NCBI RefSeq assembly: GCF_001426685.1
Contig: NZ_LMFB01000006.1
Coordinates: forward strand, 21,725-85,724
Length of the DNA stretch: 64,000 bases
Source: Rhizobium sp. Root483D2
GTDB taxonomy: Bacteria; Pseudomonadota; Alphaproteobacteria; Rhizobiales; Rhizobiaceae
Reading direction: 5' to 3'
Positions within the stretch are counted from its first letter, which is position 1. Every line of letters starts with the position of its first letter. A model generated the notes under the pieces. It worked only from the letters and a program-made list of their open reading frames with translations, searched no databases and had not been told where the DNA came from. The position numbers and the translations under genes are program-made. Shown here piece after piece: positions 54,674 to 63,730 of the stretch.

Positions 54674-55642
54674 TCACATCATGCCCTTGCTTTTAATGTA
54701 GCAGCGGTTGGCGAATGCTTCGTCCTTGCCTGTGTCAATCAGGCTCTCGAAAGGTTTTCCCGGCCAGGGATTGATGCCGTCGCGCAGCCAGATGAGGCTA
54801 TCCAGCCAGAACCCGGCGGCATGGCGCTTGTGAAAGAGGCTGAAATGGCCAAGCCGATCCACGCCGAGATCGGCGGGCGACAAGGCGGCTTCGACGAAAT
54901 TGGCATTGCGGTAATACGCGAGTGCCCGGCGGATGGCTTTTGGGGTTGCGATCTCGTCATCGGTGACGCCGATAGCCAGAATCTCGGCGGTGACATCCGC
55001 GAAACGCTTCAAGATATCCGCCCGGTCTTGATGGGGATGGCTCAGTTCCATCCGCGCCCGCCGGAAGCTCCAGTCATTCGCCACGCCTGCCGGAAGGTCT
55101 TCCAGCCAGCCGAGCGCTTTGCCGGGAAAATATCCGCAGAGCGCTGTCAGGAGCGGCATGACGATGTGCCATTTGAATAGAAGCCGCAGGCGCCGGGCAG
55201 GGGCGTAATCCCGCCAATAGGCATATTGGGCGCCGATGGTGAGCATGCGGTCGATCAGCGGTGCATTGCGGGCAAGGCCTGGCAGGAAACCACCGATGCT
55301 GTGGCCGGCCACGAGCCTTGGGCCATCCGGCGCATGGGCATGGAGATAGTCCAGCGCAGCGGCAAAATCCTGTTCGCCCCAGTCGGCCCAGCGAACGTGA
55401 CAGCCGCGCAAGGTTGCGGGCCGGGACTGGCCGATGCCGCGATAGTCATAGGTCAGCACGGTGAAGCCGTGACCGGCCAGAAACCGCGCATAGGGATGAT
55501 AGTAACGCGCCAAAACGCCGGTTGCGGGATTGATCACCACGGCGCCGCATGCGCCGTTGCCCAAGCCTTCCCATAGATGGCCGCCAAGCCGCACACCGTC
55601 CTCACAGACGATTGCGACCGGTCTCGCCTCTATCTCCAGCAT
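54674..55642 (-). CDS. alpha/beta hydrolase
   Basis: A 322-residue hydrolase. The nucleophile elbow is GHSIGG (about 117-122), with an oxyanion region before it (YDYRGIGQSRP). A late His in RLGHFSLF can complete the triad. It is divergent from a TetR gene whose spacer holds an inverted repeat, so TetR control is likely. The substrate is unknown and the protein lacks a signal peptide. Confidence 0.75.
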   Translation of the reverse strand: MLEIEARPVAIVCEDGVRLGGHLWEGLGNGACGAVVINPATGVLARYYHPYARFLAGHGFTVLTYDYRGIGQSRPATLRGCHVRWADWGEQDFAAALDYLHAHAPDGPRLVAGHSIGGFLPGLARNAPLIDRMLTIGAQYAYWRDYAPARRLRLLFKWHIVMPLLTALCGYFPGKALGWLEDLPAGVANDWSFRRARMELSHPHQDRADILKRFADVTAEILAIGVTDDEIATPKAIRRALAYYRNANFVEAALSPADLGVDRLGHFSLFHKRHAAGFWLDSLIWLRDGINPWPGKPFESLIDTGKDEAFANRCYIKSKGMM

Positions 55643-55694
55643 GCTCTTTCTCCGGCGGTTCTGCTGGGATGAGCATAGGCCCGGCTGCCGCTTG

Positions 55695-55718
55695 TGTATA
55701 TTCACTGGTCGGTATACA
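55695..55718. promoter_or_regulatory. TetR operator candidate
   Basis: TGTATA (55695-55700) and TATACA (55713-55718) form an inverted repeat around a 12-base spacer containing ACTGGTCGGT. It lies 8 bases before the TetR start, between this gene and the divergent hydrolase gene. Confidence 0.55.
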
Positions 55719-55725
55719 TTCAGCC

Positions 55726-56310
55726 ATGGCAACTCCTGCTCTTTCCACCCGCGACCGCATTGTATCTGCTGCCTCCAAGCTGTTCTACAGCGAGGGGATC
55801 CGCGCCGTCAGCGTCGATGCGGTGGCGGAAAAGGCGGGGATCACCAAGCGCACGCTCTACTATCATTTCGACAGCAAGGATGATCTGATCGCCGCCTATC
55901 TCGACATGCGCGACCAGCCCAACCTTGCTCTGTTCAAACGGTGGTTTGCGGAAACGGACGGTGATGCCGCCGACAAGGTGCGGGGCGTGTTTTTCAACCT
56001 GGCGCGAGCGGCCCGGCATCCACGCTGGAAGGGTTGCGGCTTTCTGCGCACATCCGCCGAACTTGCCAATATGCCCGGCCATCCGGCGATGAAGATCGGC
56101 GCTGCGCACAAGCGGCGGGTCGAGGATTGGTTGAGCGGCGTCTTCGAGGCGGCGGACCTTAAGGCGCATTCCCGGACGCTAGCCCGCCAGACAGTTCTGC
56201 TGCTCGACGGGTCCTTTGCCGTCGTCCTGCTGCACCGCGACCCCTCCTATATGGAAACGGCGGGGGAGGCCGCGCATGCGCTGATCCGCGCGCGTGCGGC
56301 GTCCGCCTAG
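55726..56310 (+). CDS. TetR-family transcriptional regulator
   Basis: A 194-residue repressor. The N-terminal helix-turn-helix (about 26-46, VDAVAEKAGITKRTLYYHF) is followed by a helical ligand domain. Start at 55726 sits right after the operator-like repeat, which suggests autoregulation and control of the divergent hydrolase gene (inference). The ligand is unknown. Confidence 0.87.
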   Translation: MATPALSTRDRIVSAASKLFYSEGIRAVSVDAVAEKAGITKRTLYYHFDSKDDLIAAYLDMRDQPNLALFKRWFAETDGDAADKVRGVFFNLARAARHPRWKGCGFLRTSAELANMPGHPAMKIGAAHKRRVEDWLSGVFEAADLKAHSRTLARQTVLLLDGSFAVVLLHRDPSYMETAGEAAHALIRARAASA

Positions 56311-56314
56311 ACGT

Positions 56315-57121
56315 TTACTGCGCATTCAGCGCGGCAAGGATCTCGGCTGCAGTCATGGCGGCAATCACTGCGGGGCGCTTGTCGCTGACGGTCTTGCCGC
56401 CAATGGGCAGGATGAGCCTTGCGATCGCATCATGCGTCAAGCCTTCCTGCCTTGCCCAGCTTGCAAATGTTGCGCGCTTGGTCTTCGAGCCGATCATGCC
56501 GATATAGGCAAGGTCGTTCCGGGCCAGCGCTTGCCTGGCAATCAGGAAATCCAGTGCATGGTCATGTGTCAGGATGACGACGGCGGACCCTGGCGCGATA
56601 TCCTTGACGACCGCCTCGGGCATGGCGACCAGCCGGTGGCTGGCACCGGCCGACATCAGGTCGAGCTCGTTCTTTCGCGTTTCCACCGCAAAGATTTTTA
56701 GCGGCAGGAGCAAAAGCGCATCGGCCAGCGCCCGTCCGACATGGCCGGCGCCAAACAACCAGACCTGCGGCAGTGCCTTCAGCTTCTCCTTGAGTTTCAG
56801 GTCGAGTGCTACGCGCGCGGCGTCATCGCCGATGCGGAATGTCAGCACCATGCGGCCGCCGCAGCATTGGCCGATATCGGGGCCGAGCGGAATGTCCATC
56901 TCGACCGCATCGCTGACGCCGGCCAGAAGCGCGCGGGCGTGGTCGATCGCCATATGCTCCATCTGGCCGCCGCCGATCGTGCCGTGCGCGCCGGTCGGCG
57001 AGACCAGCATGAAGGTGCCGGCTTCGCGGGGCGCCGATCCGAACGTCTCCTTGATCTCGACGATGACCAGCTTGTATTCGCGCTCAAGGAACGCTTCGAG
57101 GCTATCGATGGCAAAATTCAT
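56315..57121 (-). CDS. xdhC: xanthine dehydrogenase accessory protein XdhC
   Basis: A 268-residue maturation factor. The N-terminal XdhC/CoxI part contains QCCGGRMVL (about 67-75), whose Cys pair may handle the cofactor. The C-terminal part has a Rossmann motif FGAGHVGRAL (about 122-131). XdhC delivers sulfurated molybdenum cofactor to XdhB. It lies 12 bases after xdhB and ends the operon. Confidence 0.9.
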   Translation of the reverse strand: MNFAIDSLEAFLEREYKLVIVEIKETFGSAPREAGTFMLVSPTGAHGTIGGGQMEHMAIDHARALLAGVSDAVEMDIPLGPDIGQCCGGRMVLTFRIGDDAARVALDLKLKEKLKALPQVWLFGAGHVGRALADALLLLPLKIFAVETRKNELDLMSAGASHRLVAMPEAVVKDIAPGSAVVILTHDHALDFLIARQALARNDLAYIGMIGSKTKRATFASWARQEGLTHDAIARLILPIGGKTVSDKRPAVIAAMTAAEILAALNAQ

Positions 57122-57133
57122 GTCAAAGGTTCT

Positions 57134-59476
57134 TCACGCTTGTCCCGTGCGCAGGCGCTCGACGGCCATCAGGATGCGTTCGGGCGTTGCCGGGGTGTCG
57201 AGCTGCGGGCATTCGCGGTAACCAGCGACGCTGGCAACCGCCATCGACAGGGCTTCCAGCACCGAGATCGGCAGCATGAACGGCGGCTCTCCGACCGCTT
57301 TCGAGCGGCCGATGGTCATTTCTGCATTCTCGGCCCATTCCGCCAGCTTGACGTTGAAGATTTTCGGCCGGTCGGAGGCGAGCGGGATCTTGTAGGTGGA
57401 GGGCGCATGGGTGCGCAGCCGCCCCTTGGCGTCCCACCACAATTCCTCTGTCGTCAGCCAGCCCATGCCCTGCACGAAGGCGCCTTCGACCTGGCCGATA
57501 TCGATCGCCGGATTGAGAGACTTGCCGACATCGTGCAGCACGTCGACCCGGTCCACCATGTATTCGCCGGTCAGCGTGTCGATCGAAACCTCGGAGACGG
57601 AGGCGCCATAGGCGAAATAGTAGAACGGCGTGCCACGGCCGGTATTGCGGTCCCAATGGATTTTCGGGGTCTTGTAGAACCCGGCGGCCGACAGCTGCAC
57701 GCGGGCGAAATAGGCCTGCTTGATGAAATCGGGGAAGGGCACCAGTTCCTCGCCGATCTTCACATGGTTCGGCACGAAGCTGATGTTTCCGGCATCGGTC
57801 TGCCAGCGTTCGGCGGCAAACTCGACGAGGCGTTCCTTGATCTGCCGGGCAGCGTCATGGGCAGCCATGCCATTCAAGTCGGAGCCGGAGGAGGCGGCGG
57901 TGGCCGACGTGTTGGGCACCTTGCCGGTGGTGGTCGCGGTGATCTTGACGTGGGTGATATCGACCTGGAAACTGTCGGCCAGAACCTGCGCCACCTTGGT
58001 GTAGAGCCCCTGGCCCATCTCGGTGCCGCCATGGTTAAGATGGATCGACCCGTCCTGATAGACATGCACCAGCGCGCCCGCCTGGTTGAAGGCGGTCATG
58101 GTGAACGAGATGCCGAATTTGACCGGCGTCAGCGCGATACCCTTGCGGATGATGCGGCTGGTCTCGTTGAAATCGATGACCGCCTTGCGCCGCGCCTGAT
58201 AATGGGCGCTTTCCTCCAGTTCGGCGACAATGCGCTGGATGATATTGTCTTCCACCTGCTGGTGATAGGGCGTGAGGTCGCGGCCGGAGCCTTTCTCGCC
58301 ATAGAAATTCAGCTTGCGGATCTCCAGCGGGTCCTTGCCCAGCGCATAGGCGATCTCCTCGATGATCCTCTCGCCGCCCACCATGCCCTGCGGCCCGCCG
58401 AAACCGCGATAGGCGGTGTTGGAGACGGTATGGGTCTTCAAGGGCTGCGAGGTCAGTTTCACATGCGGATAGAAATAGGAGCTGTCGGCATGGAAGAGGG
58501 CGCGGTCGGTGACCGGGCCGGAGAGGTCGGAAGAGTAGCCGCAGCGTGCCGCATAATTGGCCTTCACCGCATGAATGCGGCCGTCGTCATCGAAGCCGAC
58601 ATCGTAATCGACGAGGAAGTCGTGACGCTTTCCGGTTGCGGTCATGTCCTCGTCGCGGTCGGGCCGGAACTTGACGGCGCGCTTCAGTTTCTTGGCGGCG
58701 ACGGCGGCGAGTGCGGCAAACTGGTTGCCTTGCGTTTCCTTGCCGCCGAAACCGCCGCCCATCCGCCGCACCTGCACGGTGACCGCATTGGAGGGAACGC
58801 CCAGGACATGGCCGACCATGTGCTGCACTTCGCTTGGATGCTGGGTGGAAGACCAGACGGTGATGTCGTCGTCCTCGCCGGGAATGGCCATGGCGATATG
58901 GCTTTCGAGGTAGAAATGCTCCTGCCCGCCGATCCGCATCCGGCCGGTGAGGCGGCGCGGCGCAAGCTCCAGTTCGGCCTCAGCATCGCCCCGCGACAAG
59001 GTCAGCGGCTTGGTGACGACGTCGGCGCCGTTTTCCAGAGCGTCGAGAATATCCGTGTGATGCGGCAGGTCGCGATAGGTGATCTTCGCCATGCGGGCAG
59101 CGCGCCGCGCGATGTCGCGGGTTTCGGCGATGACGGCGAATGCCGGCTGGCCGTGAAACTGCACCAGACCGTCTGCCAGCACCGGTTCGTCGTCGAGATG
59201 GCTGGGGCTGATATCGTTGGAATGCGGCATGTCCTTGGCCGTCAGCACGCAGACGACGCCGGGCGTGGCTTCGACATCGGACAGGTCCATGGCGACGATC
59301 TGCGCATGCGCGCGGTCGGTCATGCCCAGCGCCCCGTGCAGCGTCCCCGCCGGTTCCGGGATGTCGTCGATATAATCAGCGGTGCCCGACACATGCTTGT
59401 GGGCGCTGTCATGGCGCAGGGTCGAATGCATGGATCCGGCAATGGTCTTGCGCTCCTCGAAGGTGGAATTGTCCAT
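57134..59476 (-). CDS. xdhB: xanthine dehydrogenase molybdopterin-binding subunit
   Basis: A 780-residue catalytic subunit with an aldehyde-oxidase/xanthine-dehydrogenase hammerhead domain (about 20-130) and the molybdopterin-binding domain. Visible motifs include GGFGGKETQ, AYRGFGGPQG and GGTEMGQGL. Start at 59476 has AAGGA 8 bases upstream. Upstream frame extension runs into a repeat element and is rejected. It pairs with XdhA. Confidence 0.92.
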   Translation of the reverse strand: MDNSTFEERKTIAGSMHSTLRHDSAHKHVSGTADYIDDIPEPAGTLHGALGMTDRAHAQIVAMDLSDVEATPGVVCVLTAKDMPHSNDISPSHLDDEPVLADGLVQFHGQPAFAVIAETRDIARRAARMAKITYRDLPHHTDILDALENGADVVTKPLTLSRGDAEAELELAPRRLTGRMRIGGQEHFYLESHIAMAIPGEDDDITVWSSTQHPSEVQHMVGHVLGVPSNAVTVQVRRMGGGFGGKETQGNQFAALAAVAAKKLKRAVKFRPDRDEDMTATGKRHDFLVDYDVGFDDDGRIHAVKANYAARCGYSSDLSGPVTDRALFHADSSYFYPHVKLTSQPLKTHTVSNTAYRGFGGPQGMVGGERIIEEIAYALGKDPLEIRKLNFYGEKGSGRDLTPYHQQVEDNIIQRIVAELEESAHYQARRKAVIDFNETSRIIRKGIALTPVKFGISFTMTAFNQAGALVHVYQDGSIHLNHGGTEMGQGLYTKVAQVLADSFQVDITHVKITATTTGKVPNTSATAASSGSDLNGMAAHDAARQIKERLVEFAAERWQTDAGNISFVPNHVKIGEELVPFPDFIKQAYFARVQLSAAGFYKTPKIHWDRNTGRGTPFYYFAYGASVSEVSIDTLTGEYMVDRVDVLHDVGKSLNPAIDIGQVEGAFVQGMGWLTTEELWWDAKGRLRTHAPSTYKIPLASDRPKIFNVKLAEWAENAEMTIGRSKAVGEPPFMLPISVLEALSMAVASVAGYRECPQLDTPATPERILMAVERLRTGQA

Positions 59477-59500
59477 CAGCAGGGTCCTTCGCATCTGTCT

Positions 59501-59625
59501 CTTCTCCCCAGCGGGGAGAAGGTGGCCCGAAGGGCCGGATGAGGGGGAGCCACGCAAACCGGAGTTTGCCGCAAGACCCCCTCATCGCCTCGTTTCACTC
59601 GGCACTTCTCCCCGCTGGGGAGAAG
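59501..59625. repeat. RIME-like palindromic element between xdhA and xdhB
   Basis: Two inverted-repeat hairpins of the type CTTCTCCCC-GC-GGGGAGAAG (59501-59521 and 59605-59625) enclose a GGCCCGAAGGGCC hairpin (59524-59536) and a CCCCCTCATC block. This composition matches the rhizobial intergenic mosaic elements known from many replicons. It sits inside the xdh operon. Confidence 0.75.
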
Positions 59626-59645
59626 AGGAAAGCCGCAGCCTGCGC

Positions 59646-61121
59646 TCATGCCGTCACCTCGAAGCGGACGAGTTCCGCCTTTTGTCCCGCCGTCTCCAGC
59701 AAGAACCGCAACAGCAAATTCTTCGCCGTCAAAATCCGGTATCCGGCCGTCGCGCGCCAGTCGGTGAGCGGCTGGTAATCCAGGTCGAAGGCCGCCTGAG
59801 CCGCCTTGACCGTTTCCTCGGTCCACGGCTTGTTGATCAGCGCCGCCTCGACATGTTCGGCCCGCTTTGGCGTCCCGGCCATGCCGCCAAAGGCGATCCG
59901 GGCTGAAGTGACGATGTTGCCGTTATCGAGCGCAATGCGGAAAGCGCCGCAGAGCGCGGAAATGTCCTCGTCGCGGCGTTTGGAAATCTTGTAGACGGCG
60001 AAATGATCGCCGTTCGGCAGATCAGGCACGAAAATGCTCTCGACGAATTCGCCGGGCCTGCGGTCCTGGCGGCCATAGTCGATGAAATAGCTCTCAAGCG
60101 GCACGGTGCGCTCACCCGCTTTCGAACGCAGATTGACGCTCGCCCCCAGCGCGATCAGGGGCGGCGGCGTATCGCCGATCGGCGAGCCGTTGGCGACATT
60201 GCCGCCGATCGTGCCCATGTTGCGCACCTGCTCGCCGCCCAGACGGTCGAGCATGCGGCCAAAGGCGGGATAGCGGGCGGAGATGGCGGAAAAGGCGGCG
60301 GAATAGCTGACGCCTGCGCCGATCAGGATGCCGCCGTCCATCTCCCGGATGAACTGCAGGTCTTCCAATCCATTGATGAAGATCACCGGGTTGAGCGCCC
60401 GCATCTGCTTGGTGACCCAGAGCCCGACATCGGTGGAGCCGGCAACGATGGTCGCCTGCGGGTGATCGGAAAGCGCCTCGGCGAGATCGGCGGCCGTGCC
60501 GGGCACGATCAGGGTGGCATCGGCGCTTCCCATGCGGATCGTCTGCGTCGAGCGGATCGCAGACAGCCTGGCGATGATGTCTTTGCGGACTTTGACGATC
60601 GGGTCGAACACGGCGTCGGGTCTTGCCGCTGCCACGGCTTCCGCCGCCTTGACGATCGGCTCGTAGCCCGTGCATCGACAGAGATTGCCCTGCAGCGTCT
60701 TTTCGATATCGGCGCGGCTGGGATTGTCCTTCGATAGCCACAGGCCATAGAGCGACATGACGAAGCCGGGCGTGCAAAAGCCGCATTGCGAGCCGTGATA
60801 ATCCACCATTGCCTGCTGCACCGGATGCAGCGTTCCGTCGCTTGCCGCCAGATGCTCGACGGTAACGACATGGGTAGCGTTCAGCGAGCCGGTGAAACGG
60901 ATACAGGCATTGACGCTTTCATAAACCAGATCATTGCCGGCAAGCCGCCCGACCAGCACGGTGCAGGCGCCGCAGTCACCTTCGGCGCAGCCTTCCTTGG
61001 TGCCGGTCAGCCGCTTTTCGAGCCGCAGGAAATCGAGCAGCGTTGCGGTCGGCTGCAGAGTGTCCAGCGCAATCTCCCGATCGTTCAGGATAAAACGGAT
61101 GCCGCCGGCGGACTGTGTCAT
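59646..61121 (-). CDS. xdhA: xanthine dehydrogenase small subunit (FeS/FAD)
   Basis: A 491-residue subunit. The plant-type [2Fe-2S] site is Cys45, Cys50, Cys53 and Cys73, and the second site is Cys113, Cys116, Cys148 and Cys150. An FAD-binding domain follows from about 190 (IVAGSTDVGLWV, GGNVANGSPIGD). Start at 61121 is chosen because AAGAG lies upstream and the 72-residue extension is not family-like. It leads the xdhABC operon. Confidence 0.92.
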   Translation of the reverse strand: MTQSAGGIRFILNDREIALDTLQPTATLLDFLRLEKRLTGTKEGCAEGDCGACTVLVGRLAGNDLVYESVNACIRFTGSLNATHVVTVEHLAASDGTLHPVQQAMVDYHGSQCGFCTPGFVMSLYGLWLSKDNPSRADIEKTLQGNLCRCTGYEPIVKAAEAVAAARPDAVFDPIVKVRKDIIARLSAIRSTQTIRMGSADATLIVPGTAADLAEALSDHPQATIVAGSTDVGLWVTKQMRALNPVIFINGLEDLQFIREMDGGILIGAGVSYSAAFSAISARYPAFGRMLDRLGGEQVRNMGTIGGNVANGSPIGDTPPPLIALGASVNLRSKAGERTVPLESYFIDYGRQDRRPGEFVESIFVPDLPNGDHFAVYKISKRRDEDISALCGAFRIALDNGNIVTSARIAFGGMAGTPKRAEHVEAALINKPWTEETVKAAQAAFDLDYQPLTDWRATAGYRILTAKNLLLRFLLETAGQKAELVRFEVTA

Positions 61122-61237
61122 GCTGTCTCTTCTTTTCATTTCGACTCTTGAAACTATGCCCAAAACCGGCACCGTGACAATTGTGTTTCTGCCATGGCAT
61201 CCCGGCTTTTTCACGCAGTCTGGAGGAGATTTACTTG

Positions 61238-61266
61238 CGTTTTGTTTTCGTTTGACATTCGTTTTT
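61238..61266 (+). promoter_or_regulatory. three phased CGTTT repeats before glpK
   Basis: CGTTT occurs at 61238, 61249 and 61260, exactly 11 bases apart, so on one face of the helix. A TTGACA at 61252-61257 overlaps them. Direct TTCGTTT-type repeats are typical of DeoR-family glycerol regulators such as GlpR. The repeats lie 75-100 bases before glpK. Confidence 0.55.
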
Positions 61267-61338
61267 GTATCGTATTGAAGTTTTTGACATGCGCGCGGAG
61301 GAGAGACCGCGAACAGATGAAACGTTGGGAGGGGCAAG

Positions 61339-62832
61339 ATGAGCGGATATGTTCTCGCAATCGATCAGGGCACGACATCGAGCCGCGCGATCGTCTTCGA
61401 CAAGGACCAGAAGATCGCCGGGTCCGGCCAGAAGGAATTCAAGCAGCATTTTCCGAAATCCGGCTGGGTCGAGCACGATCCGGAGGAAATCTGGGAGACG
61501 GTCGTCTGGGCGATCAAGGAAGCCATCCGCAAGGCCGGCATCAAGGCGAGCGACCTTTCGGCCATCGGCATTACCAACCAGCGCGAGACGGTGGTCGTCT
61601 GGGAGCGCGATAGCGGCAAGGCCATCCACAATGCCATCGTCTGGCAGGACCGGCGCACCGCCTCCTATTGTGACAAGCTCAAACGCCAGGGGCTGGAAAA
61701 GACCTTCACCAAGAAGACCGGTCTGCTGCTCGATCCGTATTTTTCCGGCACGAAACTGTCCTGGATGCTGGCCAATGTCAAAGGCGCGCGCACCCGCGGC
61801 GCCAAGGGCGAGCTCTGCTTCGGGACGGTCGATACATTCCTGATCTGGCGGCTGACCGGCGGCAAATCCTTCGTGACCGACGCGACCAATGCTTCGCGCA
61901 CGCTGATGTTCAACATCGCCACCAATGACTGGGACCGCGACCTGCTCGAAATCCTGCGGGTTCCCGAGGCGATGCTGCCACAGGTTCTCGATTGCGCTGC
62001 CGATTTCGGTGTCACCGATGCGTCGGTGTTCGGCGCTGAAATCCCCATCCTCGGCGTTGCCGGCGATCAGCAGGCGGCCACTATCGGCCAGGCCTGCTTT
62101 GAGCCGGGCATGATGAAATCGACCTATGGCACGGGCTGCTTTGCGCTTTTGAACACGGGCAAGGATATCGTCCGCTCGAAAAACCGCCTCTTGACGACAA
62201 TCGCCTACCGCCTTGACGGCGAAACCACCTATGCGCTGGAAGGCTCGATCTTCGTCGCCGGTGCCGCCGTGCAATGGCTGCGCGATGGGCTGAAGGTCAT
62301 CAAGGCCGCCCCCGATACCGGCACATTGGCTGAGAGCGCCGATCCGTCGCAGGAGGTCTATCTCGTGCCGGCCTTTACCGGCCTTGGCGCGCCGCATTGG
62401 GATCCGGATGCACGCGGTGCCATTTTCGGCATGACGCGCAATACCGGCCCGGCCGAGTTCGCCCGCGCAGCGCTCGAGGCCGTCTGCTACCAGACGCGCG
62501 ACCTGCTCGATGCCATGCACAAGGACTGGAAGAGCGACGGACGGGAAACCGTGCTGCGCGTCGATGGCGGCATGGTCGCCTCCGACTGGACGATGCAGCG
62601 CCTGTCCGATCTGCTCGACGCACCCGTCGACCGGCCGACCATTCTTGAAACCACCGCGCTCGGCGTCGCCTGGCTTGCCGGCAGTCAGGCAGGGGTCTGG
62701 CCAAACCAGAAGCAGTTCGCCAAATCCTGGGCGAGAGATCAGCGGTTTGAGCCCACGATGGATGAGAAGACGCGGGCCGGAAAGCTGAAAGGTTGGCGCA
62801 ATGCGGTGAAGCGAACGCTGAGCGACGCCTAG
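61339..62832 (+). CDS. glpK: glycerol kinase
   Basis: A 497-residue FGGY-family kinase that makes sn-glycerol 3-phosphate from glycerol and ATP. It shows [13 protein letters not shown] at the N-terminus, [21 protein letters not shown] and the C-terminal [11 protein letters not shown] segment, all GlpK signatures. Length is standard. It stands alone here, with no glpF, glpD or glpR adjacent. Confidence 0.93.
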   Translation: MSGYVLAIDQGTTSSRAIVFDKDQKIAGSGQKEFKQHFPKSGWVEHDPEEIWETVVWAIKEAIRKAGIKASDLSAIGITNQRETVVVWERDSGKAIHNAIVWQDRRTASYCDKLKRQGLEKTFTKKTGLLLDPYFSGTKLSWMLANVKGARTRGAKGELCFGTVDTFLIWRLTGGKSFVTDATNASRTLMFNIATNDWDRDLLEILRVPEAMLPQVLDCAADFGVTDASVFGAEIPILGVAGDQQAATIGQACFEPGMMKSTYGTGCFALLNTGKDIVRSKNRLLTTIAYRLDGETTYALEGSIFVAGAAVQWLRDGLKVIKAAPDTGTLAESADPSQEVYLVPAFTGLGAPHWDPDARGAIFGMTRNTGPAEFARAALEAVCYQTRDLLDAMHKDWKSDGRETVLRVDGGMVASDWTMQRLSDLLDAPVDRPTILETTALGVAWLAGSQAGVWPNQKQFAKSWARDQRFEPTMDEKTRAGKLKGWRNAVKRTLSDA

Positions 62833-62889
62833 ATAATATTGTCCTCGATCGCCACCTGTAGTAACGTTGCTACATCCATGGAGGCGCCG

Positions 62890-63195
62890 ATGAGCACCAC
62901 ATTTTCCAGCCGGGAGTTCAATCAGGATACGGGCCGGGCGAAGAAGGCTGCAGCGGATGGGCCGGTGTTCATCACCGACCGGGGGCGGCCGGCGCATGTG
63001 CTCTTGTCGATCGAGGACTACCAGAAGCTGACACGCGACGGAAACGATCTCACGGATTCCAACGCTTCCGGCCGAAACCACAGGAAAAACATCCTCGAAC
63101 TTCTCGCCATGCCGGGATTGGATAAGGTGGATGACGATTTCGAGTTTCCGGAAATGAAGGGGGACTGGGGCCTTAAGACTCCGGACTTCTCGTGA
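62890..63195 (+). CDS. Phd/YefM-type antitoxin
   Basis: A 101-residue antitoxin. The N-terminal DNA-binding part MSTTFSSREFNQDTGRAKKA and ITDRGRPAHVLLSIEDYQKL is typical of Phd/YefM proteins. The acidic C-terminus (LDKVDDDFEFPEMKGDW) should wrap the toxin. GGAGGC lies 6 bases before the ATG. Its stop overlaps the toxin start by 4 bases. Confidence 0.88.
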   Translation: MSTTFSSREFNQDTGRAKKAAADGPVFITDRGRPAHVLLSIEDYQKLTRDGNDLTDSNASGRNHRKNILELLAMPGLDKVDDDFEFPEMKGDWGLKTPDFS

Positions 63196-63614
63196 AGTTT
63201 ATTCTGGATACCAACGTTATCTCAGAGTTTCGCAAGGCTGCCGGCGGCAGATGTCACCCGGGCGTTATAGCTTGGGTCGAGACCGTCGATCCGCAAGCAA
63301 TGTATCTCTCGGTTATCACGATCATGGAGCTGGAGGTCGGTTATCTGTCGTTGAAGCGACGTGACCCGCTGCAGGCTGCGCATGTCAAAGCCTGGATATC
63401 CGATTATATTCCCAGGGTCTTTGAAGATCGCATTCTCGCGTTTGACAATGCGGTGGCGCTTGCCTGTGCCGGATTGCATGTTTCCGACAAGCGGCCGGAG
63501 CGGGATGCGATCATTGCCGCCACCGCGCTCCATTACGGCCTGACGGTGGTAACCCGCAATATCCGGGATTTCACGGATACGGGGGTGCCTCTCCTCAATC
63601 CCTGGGAATCCTGA
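63192..63614 (+). CDS. vapC: PIN-domain toxin (VapC-like)
   Basis: A 140-residue ribonuclease toxin. The acidic PIN residues are Asp6, Glu46, Asp105 and Asp126. It starts with GTG inside the antitoxin stop codon. The C-terminus ends TGVPLLNPWES, typical of VapC partners of Phd-like antitoxins (FitB-like group). Target RNA is unknown. Confidence 0.88.
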   Translation: MKFILDTNVISEFRKAAGGRCHPGVIAWVETVDPQAMYLSVITIMELEVGYLSLKRRDPLQAAHVKAWISDYIPRVFEDRILAFDNAVALACAGLHVSDKRPERDAIIAATALHYGLTVVTRNIRDFTDTGVPLLNPWES

Positions 63615-63730
63615 GCCAACTGGAAACGCACTGTTTCAACCGCCGCGCTGGGATCTGCCTGCATTCTTGATTATCTGAGCTATTGAAACATTCATTTTGC
63701 CCTCAGGGCTTTTGAGACAGGCAGGACCCC

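Noticed and set aside
56741..59542. A 933-codon open frame on the plus strand
   Set aside because: It is antisense to xdhB and xdhC, and its composition has no recognisable domain.
61231..63081. A 616-codon frame on the minus strand
   Set aside because: It is antisense to glpK, which has all family motifs.
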